Assembly (NCBI RefSeq): GCF_000472925.1
Contig: NZ_AXAS01000003.1
Coordinates: 342,286-406,285, forward strand
Reading direction: 5' to 3'
DNA: 64,000 nt
DNA from: Bradyrhizobium sp. Ec3.3
GTDB lineage: Bacteria > Pseudomonadota > Alphaproteobacteria > Rhizobiales > Xanthobacteraceae
Every line of letters starts with the position of its first letter. The stretch's first letter is position 1. The notes beneath the pieces are model-generated. The model had not been told where the DNA came from. It saw only the letters and a list, made by a program, of their open reading frames with translations, and searched no databases. Shown here in pieces: positions 1 to 9,672 of this stretch. A program made the position numbers and the translations under genes.

Positions 1-302
1 CGCTGGTGCTCAGCGTCGCCAACAATCTCCTGAAAGCCTATGACCCCGACAAGGTCGCGATCGAGGTGGTGGCGTTCGGTCCGGGCATCGACCTGCTGCT
101 CGCCGCCAACGACCACCGCAAGCAGGTCGAGAGCCTGATCGCGCAGGGCGTCCGCTTCGACATTTGCCTCAACACCGTCGACACGATCGAGCGCGAGACC
201 GGCCGTCGGCCGGACTTCATCTCGTCAGCCACGCCAGTGCAGGTCGGGGTCGGCCAGATCCTGTTCCTGACCGAGAATGGCTACAATCTGGTGCGGCCGT
301 AA
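1..302 (+). CDS. DsrE-family protein, C-terminal part (5' end outside window)
   Basis: The open frame runs in from the left edge and stops at TAA 300-302, so the true start lies outside the window. About 98 residues are visible. The pattern (SVANNLLKAYDPDKVAIEVV, then FGPGIDLLL, then GVRFDICLNT, then a closing GVGQILFLTENGYNLVRP) is that of small DsrE/DsrF-like proteins, which carry or relay sulfane sulfur in better-studied members. The one cysteine seen, in the FDICLNT segment, is at the place where this family often has its reactive thiol. The next gene, on the same strand, is a persulfide dioxygenase-rhodanese fusion, which supports a sulfur role. Substrate and partner are not shown. Confidence 0.75.
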   Translation, partial: LVLSVANNLLKAYDPDKVAIEVVAFGPGIDLLLAANDHRKQVESLIAQGVRFDICLNTVDTIERETGRRPDFISSATPVQVGVGQILFLTENGYNLVRP

Positions 303-311
303 CCGCGCTCT

Positions 312-437
312 CGTCATTCCGGGGCGGTCCGCAATTCCGGGGCGGTCCGCGGGACCGAACCTGGAATCCATCCCGCCCCCGGGGTCTGCGGCCAAATGGA
401 TTCCGGGCTTGATGCTTTGCATCGCCCCGGAATGACG
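312..437. repeat. Palindromic intergenic repeat, CGTCATTCCGGGGCG family
   Basis: Perfect 15-bp inverted arms at 312-326 and 423-437 bound the element. Just inside the left arm a 17-bp unit beginning ATTCCGGGGCGG is duplicated in tandem (316-332 and 333-349). The same arm sequence recurs near 32311, 34303 and 53599, so this is a dispersed family. It sits between the DsrE-like gene and the dioxygenase gene and could fold as a long RNA hairpin. Confidence 0.85.
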
Positions 438-514
438 GCCCCAGCAGCAGCAAAATCTTCCGAATTTACCGGTTCAGGCAGTAAAATACTTCTCTTTTAA
501 TCGGCCTTCGTAGT

Positions 515-529
515 ATGATTTTGAATCAT
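515..529. promoter_or_regulatory. Short perfect palindrome upstream of the persulfide dioxygenase gene
   Basis: ATGATT-TTG-AATCAT is a perfect 6-bp inverted repeat with a 3-bp centre. It lies 18 bases before the ATG at 548 in an AT-rich stretch (about 450-530) that stands out from the GC-rich surroundings. Position and symmetry fit an operator for a small dimeric repressor. No regulator gene is adjacent and I do not recognise the motif as a named site, so this is only a candidate. Confidence 0.35.
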
Positions 530-547
530 CCGACGCGGGGGTCCGCC

Positions 548-1588
548 ATGATCTTTCGCCAACTGTTCGACAGCGTTTCGGGAACCTACAGCTATCTGCT
601 GGCCAGCCGCGCCGGCGGCGAGGCGCTGATCCTCGATCCCGTGCTGGAGAAGGTCGACCGCTATTGCCAATTGCTGCGCGAGCTCGACCTCAAGCTGGTC
701 AAGGCCGTCGACACCCACCTGCATGCCGACCACGTCACCGGGCTCGGCGAGCTGCGCGACCGCACCCACTGCATGACCATCATGGGCGACCAGAGCAAGG
801 CCGACGTGGTGGCGATGCGGGTCTCCGACGGCGACAAGGTGACGATCGAGGGCCTGTCGCTCGACGTGATGTACACGCCCGGCCACACCGATGACTCCTA
901 CTCATATCTCATGGGCGATCGCGTCTTCACCGGCGACACGCTGTTGATCCGCGGCACCGGCCGCACCGACTTCCAGAACGGATCTTCGCGCGCGCAATAC
1001 GACTCGATCTTCAATCACCTGTTGAAGCTGCCCGACGAGACGCTGGTCTTCCCCGCGCATGACTACAAGGGCGACACCGTCTCCACCATCGGCGAGGAGA
1101 AGCGTTACAATCCCCGTCTCCAGGTGCGCTCGGTCGACGAATATATCGAGCTGATGGCCAACCTGAAGCTGCCCAATCCGAAGATGATGGATGTGGCGGT
1201 GCCGGCCAACATGCATGTCGGCCTGCATCAGGAGGAATTGGAGAAGGAAGGCCGCGCGCTCAGCGCCGTCGACGCGATGCGCGCACTCGGCCGGCCCGAC
1301 ATCCTCTTGGTCGATCTGCGCGAGAGCAATGAGCGCGCCAAGCACGGCATGCTCGAGGGCGCGCTGCATGCGCCCTATCCGTCGATCGAGGAGAGCCTGA
1401 AGCCCGGCGGCATGCTGCGCGAGGTGGCGGCCGCCACCGGCCGCCGCGTCCTGTTCTTCTGCGCCTTCGGTGAGCGCTCGGCGATGGCGGTTGCCGCCGC
1501 GAAACAGGCCGGACTCGCCAACACCGCGCATATCGCCGGCGGCATCGACGCCTGGAAGAAGGCGGGCGGGCCGGTGGTCCGGGTGTGA
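548..1588 (+). CDS. Persulfide dioxygenase-rhodanese fusion (MBL-fold sulfur dioxygenase)
   Basis: The 346-residue protein has two domains. Residues 1 to about 235 are a metallo-beta-lactamase fold of the ETHE1/Blh type, with the metal motif THLHADH (H57, H59, D61, H62) and a further ligand segment YTPGHTDDSYS. Residues about 250-346 are a rhodanese domain whose loop CAFGERS carries the persulfide-forming cysteine C305. Known fusions of this build oxidise glutathione persulfide to sulfite and use the rhodanese to exchange sulfur with thiosulfate. The ATG at 548 is preferred over an upstream in-frame codon at 515 because the MBL domain begins directly with MIFRQLFDSVSGTYSYLL. The length is close to that of described fusions. 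The DsrE-like gene upstream fits sulfide detoxification. Confidence 0.88.
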   Translation: MIFRQLFDSVSGTYSYLLASRAGGEALILDPVLEKVDRYCQLLRELDLKLVKAVDTHLHADHVTGLGELRDRTHCMTIMGDQSKADVVAMRVSDGDKVTIEGLSLDVMYTPGHTDDSYSYLMGDRVFTGDTLLIRGTGRTDFQNGSSRAQYDSIFNHLLKLPDETLVFPAHDYKGDTVSTIGEEKRYNPRLQVRSVDEYIELMANLKLPNPKMMDVAVPANMHVGLHQEELEKEGRALSAVDAMRALGRPDILLVDLRESNERAKHGMLEGALHAPYPSIEESLKPGGMLREVAAATGRRVLFFCAFGERSAMAVAAAKQAGLANTAHIAGGIDAWKKAGGPVVRV

Positions 1589-1693
1589 TGGCGTTTCCCC
1601 TGTGGTGCTTTCCGAGCACCGCTTGAGAAAGGTCAAGCGGATCGGAGCGGGTCCGGTTAGCATGCGTTGATGCATCACCATCCGGAGAAGGTC

Positions 1694-1849
1694 ATGGCCA
1701 AGGCCGGCAACAAGAACCCGCCGCCGAAGAAGGCAGACGACAACAAGAAAAAGCCGCAGCCGCCGCGCGACACCGACGACGATTACGAAGACGGCGACAT
1801 CGCCACCCCGAAACGCGATCGTTACGGCACGGATGACGAGCCGCTGTAA
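1694..1849 (+). CDS. Small charged protein of unknown function
   Basis: A 51-residue frame starts at ATG 1694, preceded by GGAGAAGG at 1683-1690, a plausible ribosome site. It reads MAKAGNKNPPPKKADDNKKK and continues with proline-, lysine- and aspartate-rich sequence ending in DEPL. There is no hydrophobic segment and no cysteine, and it is likely disordered. An in-frame ATG at 1667 would add nine residues but lacks a ribosome site. I do not recognise the family. The good ribosome site favours a real gene, but low-complexity composition in GC-rich DNA keeps confidence moderate. Confidence 0.5.
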   Translation: MAKAGNKNPPPKKADDNKKKPQPPRDTDDDYEDGDIATPKRDRYGTDDEPL

Positions 1850-1870
1850 GGGGGCGCCCTTGCGAGACCC

Positions 1871-1998
1871 GTCATCCTGAGGTGCGAGCAGCGCAGTGCG
1901 CCTGCACTGCGCTGGGAGCCTCGAAGGATGAACGGCCCGGATGCAGCCGGGCCGTCGCCCTTCGAGGCCTGCGCTTCGCTCCGGCACCTCAGGGTGAC
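1871..1998. repeat. Palindromic repeat within the 331-bp gap 1850-2180
   Basis: Arms GTCATCCTGAGGTGC (1871-1885) and GCACCTCAGGGTGAC (1984-1998) pair with one mismatch. Inside is a second hairpin, GCGCAGTG...CACTGCGC. The arm sequence differs from the CGTCATTCC family, so this is a separate element type. The rest of the gap (1999-2180) shows no gene and presumably holds the promoter of the following MFS gene. Confidence 0.75.
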
Positions 1999-2180
1999 GG
2001 TGAGAGATAGTGTCCGCTCTTGCTTCCCGTCATTGCCGCGCAGGACTAACCCGCCCTAAGGATCGAGCTGAGATACGAGAATCATCCCTCGGCACTACCT
2101 GCCATGCGCCGGCATTCATGGACAAATAACCGCTCACGCCGATAGTTAGCGCACCGAAAAGGAAGTGAAACGGAACTGCG

Positions 2181-3389
2181 ATGGCCGACGTTCTCGCCGC
2201 ACCGCAACAGGGGAAGACCGACAGCGCGCTGCGCACGCTGACGGGGATCTCGATCGCGCATTGGGTCAGCCATTTCCATCTGCTCGTCCTGCCGATGCTG
2301 TTTCCGTTCCTCAAAACCCAGCTGGGCGTCGGCTATATCGAGCTTGGCTTTGCGCTGACCGTGTCTGCGGTTGTTTCCGGCCTGACTCAGGCGCCGACCG
2401 GCTATCTCGTCGACCATTTTGGTGCGCGAAAGATTCTGCTGATGGGCCTCGTGATCGGCGGGCTATCTCTGGTGCTGCTCGGCCTGCACCTGAGTTACGC
2501 CTCGTTGATTACCTGCGCGGTGCTGCTCGGCCTTGCCAACAGCGTCTATCACCCGGCCGATTACGCGATCCTCGCCGAGCACATGGACGAGGCGCGGATG
2601 GGCCGCGCGTTCTCGGTTCACACCTTTGCCGGCTATCTCGGCGGCGCAGTGGCGCCGGCGATCGTTGCCGCGCTCGTCACGGTCTCGGGCGGCTTCGGCG
2701 CGCTGATCGCATCGGGCGCGATCGGCGTGCTCTGCGCGCTGCTGCTCATCGTGATGAACATTCCTGACGCCGGCGCGCACAGGAGGAAACCCGGAAACGA
2801 AGCCGCGCCAAAACAGGCGGTCATTACGCCGACGCTGATCATGCTGACCGCGCTGTTCATGCTGCTCAGCCTGTCGGTTGCAGGCATCAGCAATTTCGGC
2901 GTGGTGGCGCTGATGAGCGGCTATGCCGCCTCCTACTCCGCCGCCAATGTCGCGCTGACGGCATTTTTGGGGGCAAGCGCCGTCGGCGTGCTCGCCGGCG
3001 GCTTCCTCGCGGACCGGACCGAGCGCCATGGCCAGCTCGCCGCCGCCTGCTTTGCCGCGAACGCGGCGATCGTGCTTCTGATTGCGCTCGTCGGACTGCC
3101 CGGCTTGCTGCTGACGGCTGCGATGACCGTTGCGGGCTTCCTGTCCGGCGTGATCGCACCTTCGCGCGACATGCTGGTGCGCAATGCGGCGCCTGCGGGC
3201 GCCGCCGGGCGTGCCTTCGGCATCGTCTCCACCGGCTTCAATATCGGCGGCATCATCAGCCCGCTGCTGTTCGGCTGGATCATGGACCAGAACGCGCCGC
3301 ACTGGGTGTTCGGCGCGTCGGTGGTGTTCATGGTGGCCACGGTGTTCCTGTCGCTGCTGACGGAGCGGCGGGAGCAGGCTGGACGATAG
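2181..3389 (+). CDS. MFS transporter (Fsr-like build)
   Basis: The 402-residue integral membrane protein has about 12 hydrophobic segments in two six-helix halves, separated by a short basic loop near residue 200 (HRRKPGNEAAPKQ). The cytoplasmic loop after TM2 carries DHFGARKIL, the MFS motif A region, and the second half repeats it as ADRTERHGQ. The opening HWVSHFHLLVLPMLFPFLKT resembles the fosmidomycin-resistance (Fsr) branch of MFS exporters. The substrate is unknown. It is monocistronic and converges on another MFS gene with a hairpin between the two stops. The start at ATG 2181 leaves a normal cytosolic N-terminus of about 20 residues. Confidence 0.8.
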   Translation: MADVLAAPQQGKTDSALRTLTGISIAHWVSHFHLLVLPMLFPFLKTQLGVGYIELGFALTVSAVVSGLTQAPTGYLVDHFGARKILLMGLVIGGLSLVLLGLHLSYASLITCAVLLGLANSVYHPADYAILAEHMDEARMGRAFSVHTFAGYLGGAVAPAIVAALVTVSGGFGALIASGAIGVLCALLLIVMNIPDAGAHRRKPGNEAAPKQAVITPTLIMLTALFMLLSLSVAGISNFGVVALMSGYAASYSAANVALTAFLGASAVGVLAGGFLADRTERHGQLAAACFAANAAIVLLIALVGLPGLLLTAAMTVAGFLSGVIAPSRDMLVRNAAPAGAAGRAFGIVSTGFNIGGIISPLLFGWIMDQNAPHWVFGASVVFMVATVFLSLLTERREQAGR

Positions 3390-3416
3390 CTCCGCCAGCA
3401 ACGCAACTCCACTCGG

Positions 3417-3456
3417 TGTCGTCCCGGGGCGCGCACAGCGCGAGCTTGGGACGACA
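3417..3456. terminator. Inverted repeat between convergent MFS genes, possible bidirectional terminator
   Basis: TGTCGTCCC (3417-3425) pairs perfectly with GGGACGACA (3448-3456) around a GC-rich core. It lies in the 89-bp gap between stops at 3389 and 3479. There is no T-tract, so intrinsic termination is uncertain. The arm sequence is shared with repeats near 9600 and 18606. Confidence 0.5.
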
Positions 3457-3478
3457 GCTTGAATTTTGGTCCGACCAA

Positions 3479-4810
3479 CTACGTCGGCGACACCACGCCC
3501 TTCAGCGCGCCGGGCTGCGCGGCGGCGCCGCGGGTCAGCCTCGACTTCTCCGTGTTCGGCCAGAGCAGCAGCAGGCCGAGCACGCCGGAGCCGATCATGA
3601 CCACCGCGTTGATGGTGTAGCCGGTCAGGTAGCCGTCGACCGTTGAGCCGGCGCGCTGGATCACGCTGCCCATCACGGCCGGGGCGATGATGCCGGCGAG
3701 CGTGTAGAGCGCGCCGTAGATCGCGATGACGGCACCGCGCTGCGAGGCCGGGGTAAACTCGCCGAGCATTGGCGGGCAGACGACGTAGATCGCCCCGCAC
3801 AGGCCCGAGCCGACCACGAGCAGCGCGATCTGCAAGCCCGCACCCTGCACGTGCGGCATCGCCGCGATGATGAGACCGCCGAGCACCAGCGGGACCGAGC
3901 CGAGAACGCCGCGCGCAACGCGCGTGGTCGCGCCACGTGCCATCATCATCTGCGAGATCCACCCCGTGAGGATGACGATCGTGGCGCCAAATACCCAGGG
4001 CAAGATCGAAATGAAGCCCGCATCGGTTTGCGAGAAGCCAAACCCCTTGACGATGAAGGACGTGAACCAGGTGAGCCCGAGCGACAGCGCCCAATAGGCG
4101 CCGAAGGTCGCCGCCACGCAGCCGATGAAGGTGCGCGAGGTGAGAAGCTGGAAATAGGGAATCTTCGGCTCGGTGGCCGCCAGGAGCTGCGTGTCCTCCA
4201 GCGGTCCCTCCTTGCCGAGCGCGAGCCAGGCCGCGACCCAGATCAGGCCGACGATGCCGAGCGCGCCGAAGGCGTAGTGCCAGGAATGATTGACGATCAC
4301 CCAGTTCAGCGCCGGCACCGCGAGAATGACGCCGAAGGCCGAGCCCTGCGACAGGATCGCGGTCGGCAGCGTGCGCTTCTCGTCCGGAAACCATTTGTAG
4401 ATCGCATGTGCGGCGACCGAGAAGCCCGGCCCCTCGCCCGCGCCGAGCACGATACGGCAGATCAGGAGCGTGGTGAAGCTGACGGTGCCCACCATCGGAA
4501 ACTGCGCCAACGACCAGATCACTGCGAGCGTCAGCAGCACCCAGCGCGTCGGCACCTTGTTGACGATGAAGCCGACTACGATGGTCGAGATCGAGAACAG
4601 GAAGAAGAAGGATGAGCCGAGCAGGCCGAACTGCTCCGGCTCGAGCTTCAGGTCGGTCATGATCGGCACGCCGGCGAGACCCACGACGATCTTGTCGGCG
4701 AAATTCACCACCATGAAGAGAAACAGGAGAAAGGTGACGGTCCAGGCGCCCTTTGGCGTTGCCTCAGCTGTCGTACTGCCCGCCGTTTTGGGCGTTCCCT
4801 GAGCGCTCAT
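3479..4810 (-). CDS. MFS transporter, anion:cation symporter type
   Basis: The 443-residue membrane protein has about 12 TM segments. Its N-terminal cytosolic tail (MSAQGTPKTAGSTTAEATPK) leads into a first helix containing NFADKIVVGLAG. The segment VLGAGEGPGFSVAAHAIYKW after TM4, and FPDEKRT just beyond, resemble the anion:cation symporter family that takes up organic acids such as tartrate, galactonate, phthalate or hydroxybenzoates. This suggests import of a carboxylated carbon source, but the substrate cannot be read from sequence. It is transcribed away from the ABC operon at 4970 across a 159-bp divergent gap. No regulator is adjacent. Confidence 0.8.
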   Translation of the reverse strand: MSAQGTPKTAGSTTAEATPKGAWTVTFLLFLFMVVNFADKIVVGLAGVPIMTDLKLEPEQFGLLGSSFFFLFSISTIVVGFIVNKVPTRWVLLTLAVIWSLAQFPMVGTVSFTTLLICRIVLGAGEGPGFSVAAHAIYKWFPDEKRTLPTAILSQGSAFGVILAVPALNWVIVNHSWHYAFGALGIVGLIWVAAWLALGKEGPLEDTQLLAATEPKIPYFQLLTSRTFIGCVAATFGAYWALSLGLTWFTSFIVKGFGFSQTDAGFISILPWVFGATIVILTGWISQMMMARGATTRVARGVLGSVPLVLGGLIIAAMPHVQGAGLQIALLVVGSGLCGAIYVVCPPMLGEFTPASQRGAVIAIYGALYTLAGIIAPAVMGSVIQRAGSTVDGYLTGYTINAVVMIGSGVLGLLLLWPNTEKSRLTRGAAAQPGALKGVVSPT

Positions 4811-4969
4811 CTCTCTCCCCGATTTTTCGCTTTCGGCACTCTTGATTTGTGCCGTCTTGTTTGGCGGTCTTGCGAGCTAACAACGGCTTGAACGGCAACG
4901 CAACCCCGGCATTTTCGCATCAACTGTGCTACGCAACATCCCAGTTAATTCCGTGCGGCGCCATTCATC

Positions 4970-5619
<650 letters not shown>

Positions 5620-5623
<4 letters not shown>

Positions 5624-8082
5624 GGCGCGCGCTCTGGATCCTGGCCGTGCTGCTGAGCCACTGGCGGCGGCATCCGATGCAGCTCGCGACGCTGCTGATC
5701 GGCTTGATCGCGGCGACCGCGCTGTGGAGCGGTGTGCAGGCGATCAACCAGCAGGCGCGCAACGCCTATGACCGTGCGGCGGCGACGTTCGGCGGCGTGC
5801 GCACGGCGATGCTGGTTGCGCCCGATGCCGCGACGTTCTCGCAGGACCTGTTCGTCGCGCTCAGCCGCGCCGGCTGGCCAGTCTCGCCGGTCGTGGAGGG
5901 CCGCGTCCAGATCAACGGACGCTCGTTCCGCCTGCTCGGCATCGAGCCGGTGACGCTGCCGGCCGAGGTCGGCAACGCGCCGCGGCTCGGTGCGTCGGAC
6001 TTGCGCGCTTTCGTCGCCCCACCCGGCCAAACGCTCGTCGCGCCGGAGACGCTCGCCGATCTCGACGCGGCGGAGGGCGCGGCGCCGCTGATCAGCAGCG
6101 GCGCAATACTGCCGCCACTGCATGCGCAGCCGCAGCTCGTGCCCGACGTGCTGGTGGTCGATATCGGCTTCGCGCAGCGGCTGCTTGGCAAGCAAGGCCA
6201 GCTCTCGCGGCTGCTGATCGGCAAGGCCAAGGGCAAACCTGCGCCGCTTGCGAGCGTGGTCGGTGACCGCTTGCAGCGGGTCGAACCGAACGCGGAGACC
6301 GAGCTCGAACGCCTCACCGACAGCTTTCATCTCAATCTCACCGCCTTTGGCCTGCTCTCGTTCTTCGTCGGGCTCTTCATCGTCAATTCGGCCGTCGGCC
6401 TTGCCTTCGAGCAGCGGCTGCCGATGCTGCGCACGTTGCGTGCCTGCGGCGCTTCCGCACGCATGCTCAACAGCGTGCTGGTGCTCGAGCTAGTGGTGCT
6501 GGCGCTCGCCGCGGGACTCGTGGGACTGGTGTGCGGCTATGTCATCGCGGCCGCGCTGCTGCCGGATGTCGTGGCATCGCTGCGCGGGCTCTATGGCGCG
6601 CAGATCCCGGGCCAACTATCGCTGCGCGGCGAATGGTGGCTAGCCGGCATCGGCATCAGCATCGCCGGCGCGCTGATCGCGGCGGCAATGAGCCTGATCA
6701 AGGCGATGCGTCTGCCTTTGCTTGCGACCGCGCAACCACAGGCCTGGCAACAGGCGCAGCGGCGCTGGCTGATCCTGCAAAGCGCGGCTGCGCTCGCCGT
6801 GTTTGCGGTCGCACTGCTGTTGCTGCGCTATGGCGATTCGTTGATCGCTGGCTTTGGCGTGCTCGCCGCGCTGATGCTGGGCGCGGCGCTGATCCTCCCA
6901 GCGCTGCTGGAGATCATCCTCTCGATCGGCCAGCGCCGCGCGCGCCGTCCGCTTGCGCTGTGGTTCTGGGCCGACAGCCGGCAGCAACTCTCCGGATTGT
7001 CGCTGGCGCTGATGGCGCTGCTGCTCGCGCTCGCCGTCAATGTCGGCGTCTCCACCATGGTGGAAACGTTCAGCCGCACCTTCATCAGCTGGCTGAACGG
7101 GCGGCTCGCCGCCGACGTCTATATCAGCGCGCCCGATAATGCGAAGGCGGTTGCGATCCGGAGCTGGCTGCGCGAGCGCAGCGAGGTACAGGCGATTTTG
7201 AGCGGCGGGCGGGCGGAGACGCAACTGGAGGGACAACCCGTGGAGCTGCTCGGCCTGCCCGACCACGCGCTCTATCGCGAGCGCTGGCCGCTGCTTGAAG
7301 CCGCGCCGCGCGCCTGGGCGCAGCTCGTGCCGGGTGATGCCGCCTTCGTCAGCGAGCAATTGAGCCGGCGGTTGAACCTGCGCGTCGGCGACGTCATCGA
7401 GATCCCCGCGCCGGGCGGCAGCTGGGTGCTCGACATCGCCGGCATCTATGCCGATTACGGCAATCCCAAGGGACAGCTCGCCGTGAATGTCGCAGCGCTG
7501 ATCCGGCGCTTTCCGCAGACGCCGCAGACGCGGATCGGACTCATCGTTCCCCGAGACAAGATTCCCGGCCTGATCACGGCGTTGCAGAGGCAGTTTGCCC
7601 TCGACGACCGCAGCGTCGCCGACCAGGCAACGGTGAAGGCGGAATCGATCCGTATCTTCAACCGCACTTTCGCGGTGACGGGAGCACTGAACGCCTTCAC
7701 CCTCGGCGTCGCCGGCATCGCGCTGCTGACCAGCCTGCTGACGCTTGCCAATTCCCGCCTGCCGCAGCTCGCGCCGCTCTGGGCGATCGGCCTCACGCGG
7801 TCGCGCCTTGCTGCGATCGAACTGACCAAGACGCTGGCGGTCGCGCTGTTCACGGCGCTGCTGGCATTACCGCTGGGACTCATCGTGGCCTGGTGCCTGA
7901 TCGCTATCGTCAACGTGAAAGCGTTCGGCTGGCGCCTGCCGTTCCACGTGTTTCCGCTGCAACTGGTCGAGCTGGTCGCGGTGGCGCTGCTCGCCTCGCT
8001 GCTGGCCGCCTTGCTGCCGGTGGCGCGGCTCGCGCGGATGCAGCCGGCAAATTTGGTGAAGGTGTTCGCCAATGAGCGCTGA
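5620..8082 (+). CDS. FtsX-type ABC transporter permease (820 aa)
   Basis: A signal-anchor helix near residues 15-40 is followed by a periplasmic region. A cluster of three helices (about 230-370) comes next, then two more near 385-435 and another near 450-475. A second large periplasmic domain follows, and three helices close the protein (about 690-810). This duplicated FtsX layout is typical of large MacB/LolE-like permeases that move lipids or hydrophobic compounds out of the inner membrane. It overlaps the ATPase by 4 bp and the following lipocalin-like gene by 11 bp. In the att locus of Agrobacterium a comparable permease pairs with AttH. The substrate is unknown. Confidence 0.85.
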
Positions 8083-9154
8083 CAGACTATCGCGCCGCGC
8101 ATTTGCCGGTGGCCTTGCCGCGCTGACGTTTTCGCGCTGCGCGTTCGCACAAGGCTATGCCGGCCTCGGCGAGACCGCGGACGGCTTTGCACAGGTGACG
8201 CCTGGAAAGGCGTTTTCGTTCCCCGCCGACCACGGGCCGCATCCGGATTTCCGTATCGAGTGGTGGTACCTCACGGCGAATCTGATCGATGCCAGTGGCG
8301 CGGCTTGTGGCCTGCAATGGACGCTGTTTCGCCAGGCCACTGAGGCCGGGCCGCAGCGCGAGGGGTGGGCCAATCAGCAGCTCTGGATGGGACACGCCGC
8401 AGTGACCCGCGCCGACACCCACCGCTTCAACGAGCTGTTCGCCCGCGGCGGCGTCGGGCAGGCAGGCGTGGACGCAAAGCCGTTCGCGGCCTGGATCAAC
8501 GACTGGGAGATGAAGGGCGCTGAGGGCACCGATGATCGCGTGCTGTCGCCGCTGACGCTGAAGGCGTCAGGCACCGATTTCAGCTATGCGCTGACGCTTC
8601 AAGCCGATCGTCCGGTGGTGCTGCAAGGCGATGCCGGCTTCAGCCGCAAATCCGAGCGCGGCCAGGCGTCGTATTACTACAGCCAGCCGTTTTTCCGGGC
8701 GCGCGGCAGTCTCGTCATCGACGACAAGCCGATCGACGTGTCGGGCCAGGCGTGGATGGACCGCGAATGGAGCAGCCAGCCGCTCGACCCCGACCAGACC
8801 GGCTGGGACTGGCTCTCGCTGCATCTCTCATCGGGCGACAAGCTGATGCTTTACCGGCTGCGGCAGAAGGACGGCAAGGACGATCCGTTCGGCAACTGGA
8901 TATCGCCCGACGGCCGCACTCAGCAGATCTTTGCCGCCGACATCCAGATGACACCGAAAGGATGGGCGGAGGTCGCGGGGCGCAAACTGCCGGTGGAATG
9001 GCAGATCGCGATCCCCTCGCGGTCGTTCACGATTACCTGCAAGCCGCTCAATCCCACCGCCTGGATGGGCACCGGCTTTTCCTATTGGGAGGGCCCGATC
9101 AGCTTCTCCGGCAGCCATGACGGCGTTGGCTATCTCGAGCTAACAGGCTATTGA
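8072..9154 (+). CDS. AttH/CrtC-like lipocalin-domain protein with Tat signal
   Basis: The 360-residue protein begins with a twin-arginine signal, SRRAFAGGLAALTF (residues 6-19), followed by a cleavage-like site near CAFAQG. The conserved opening FPADHGPHPDFRIEWWYLT and later QAWMDREWSSQPL are hallmarks of the AttH/hydroxyneurosporene-synthase-like double lipocalin fold. Relatives include carotenoid hydratase CrtC and AttH. Tat export fits a folded periplasmic protein that handles a hydrophobic ligand delivered or collected by the upstream ABC system. It overlaps the permease gene by 11 bp. No carotenoid genes are present, so a carotenoid role is unlikely here. Confidence 0.85.
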   Translation: MSADRLSRRAFAGGLAALTFSRCAFAQGYAGLGETADGFAQVTPGKAFSFPADHGPHPDFRIEWWYLTANLIDASGAACGLQWTLFRQATEAGPQREGWANQQLWMGHAAVTRADTHRFNELFARGGVGQAGVDAKPFAAWINDWEMKGAEGTDDRVLSPLTLKASGTDFSYALTLQADRPVVLQGDAGFSRKSERGQASYYYSQPFFRARGSLVIDDKPIDVSGQAWMDREWSSQPLDPDQTGWDWLSLHLSSGDKLMLYRLRQKDGKDDPFGNWISPDGRTQQIFAADIQMTPKGWAEVAGRKLPVEWQIAIPSRSFTITCKPLNPTAWMGTGFSYWEGPISFSGSHDGVGYLELTGY

Positions 9155-9182
9155 GCGCCGGCGACTTCAAGGGGACCTTGTA

Positions 9183-9572
9183 ATGTATCATCTCACCGCG
9201 CTCGTCACGCTGCTGGCCGTGGCGTTCTGCTTCTTCACAGGCGTCAATGTCGCGCGGTCGCGCGCGAAGACCGGCGTCAAGGTGCCGGCGATGTCGGGGC
9301 ATCCCGACTTCGAGCGCGCCTTCCGCATCCAGATGAACACGCTGGAATGGATGCCGATCTTTCTGCCGTCGCTCTGGCTGTTCGCGATCTATGTCAGTGA
9401 CGCCATCGCGGCCGCAATCGGCGCAGTCTGGATCATCGGCCGCATCGTCTACTTCATCGGCTACTCGAAGGAAGCCGCCAAACGTGGCCCCGGCTTCGCC
9501 ATCCAGGCCTTCGCCAGCATCGTGCTGTGGGTGGGCGCGCTGGTCGCGGTGGTTTGGCGGCTGGGGCATTGA
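9183..9572 (+). CDS. MAPEG-family membrane protein
   Basis: The 129-residue protein has four hydrophobic segments. After the first helix it carries ARSRAKTGVKVPAMSGHPDF followed by ERAFRIQMNTLEWMPIFLPS, the ExxxRxxxNxxE core of the MAPEG superfamily of membrane glutathione transferases and related proteins. Members conjugate or isomerise lipophilic substrates with glutathione, but bacterial functions are mostly untested. It lies 28 bp after the AttH-like gene on the same strand and may be the last gene of that operon. The start ATG 9183 follows AAGGGGA at 9169-9175. Confidence 0.85.
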   Translation: MYHLTALVTLLAVAFCFFTGVNVARSRAKTGVKVPAMSGHPDFERAFRIQMNTLEWMPIFLPSLWLFAIYVSDAIAAAIGAVWIIGRIVYFIGYSKEAAKRGPGFAIQAFASIVLWVGALVAVVWRLGH

Positions 9573-9599
9573 AGGAGAGCGGCGGCAACGATCACAGCC

Positions 9600-9646
9600 G
9601 TCGTCCCGGACAAGCGCAGCGAAGCGGAGCGCCGATCCGGGACGAC
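9600..9646. repeat. Inverted repeat, GTCGTCCCGGA family
   Basis: GTCGTCCCGGA (9600-9610) pairs perfectly with TCCGGGACGAC (9636-9646). It lies between the convergent stops of the MAPEG gene and the binding-protein gene, so it may end both transcripts. Similar arms occur at 18606-18745 and 48196-48205. Confidence 0.7.
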
Positions 9647-9672
9647 ACCAGGAATGCGGCGCTGGCGCTGCC

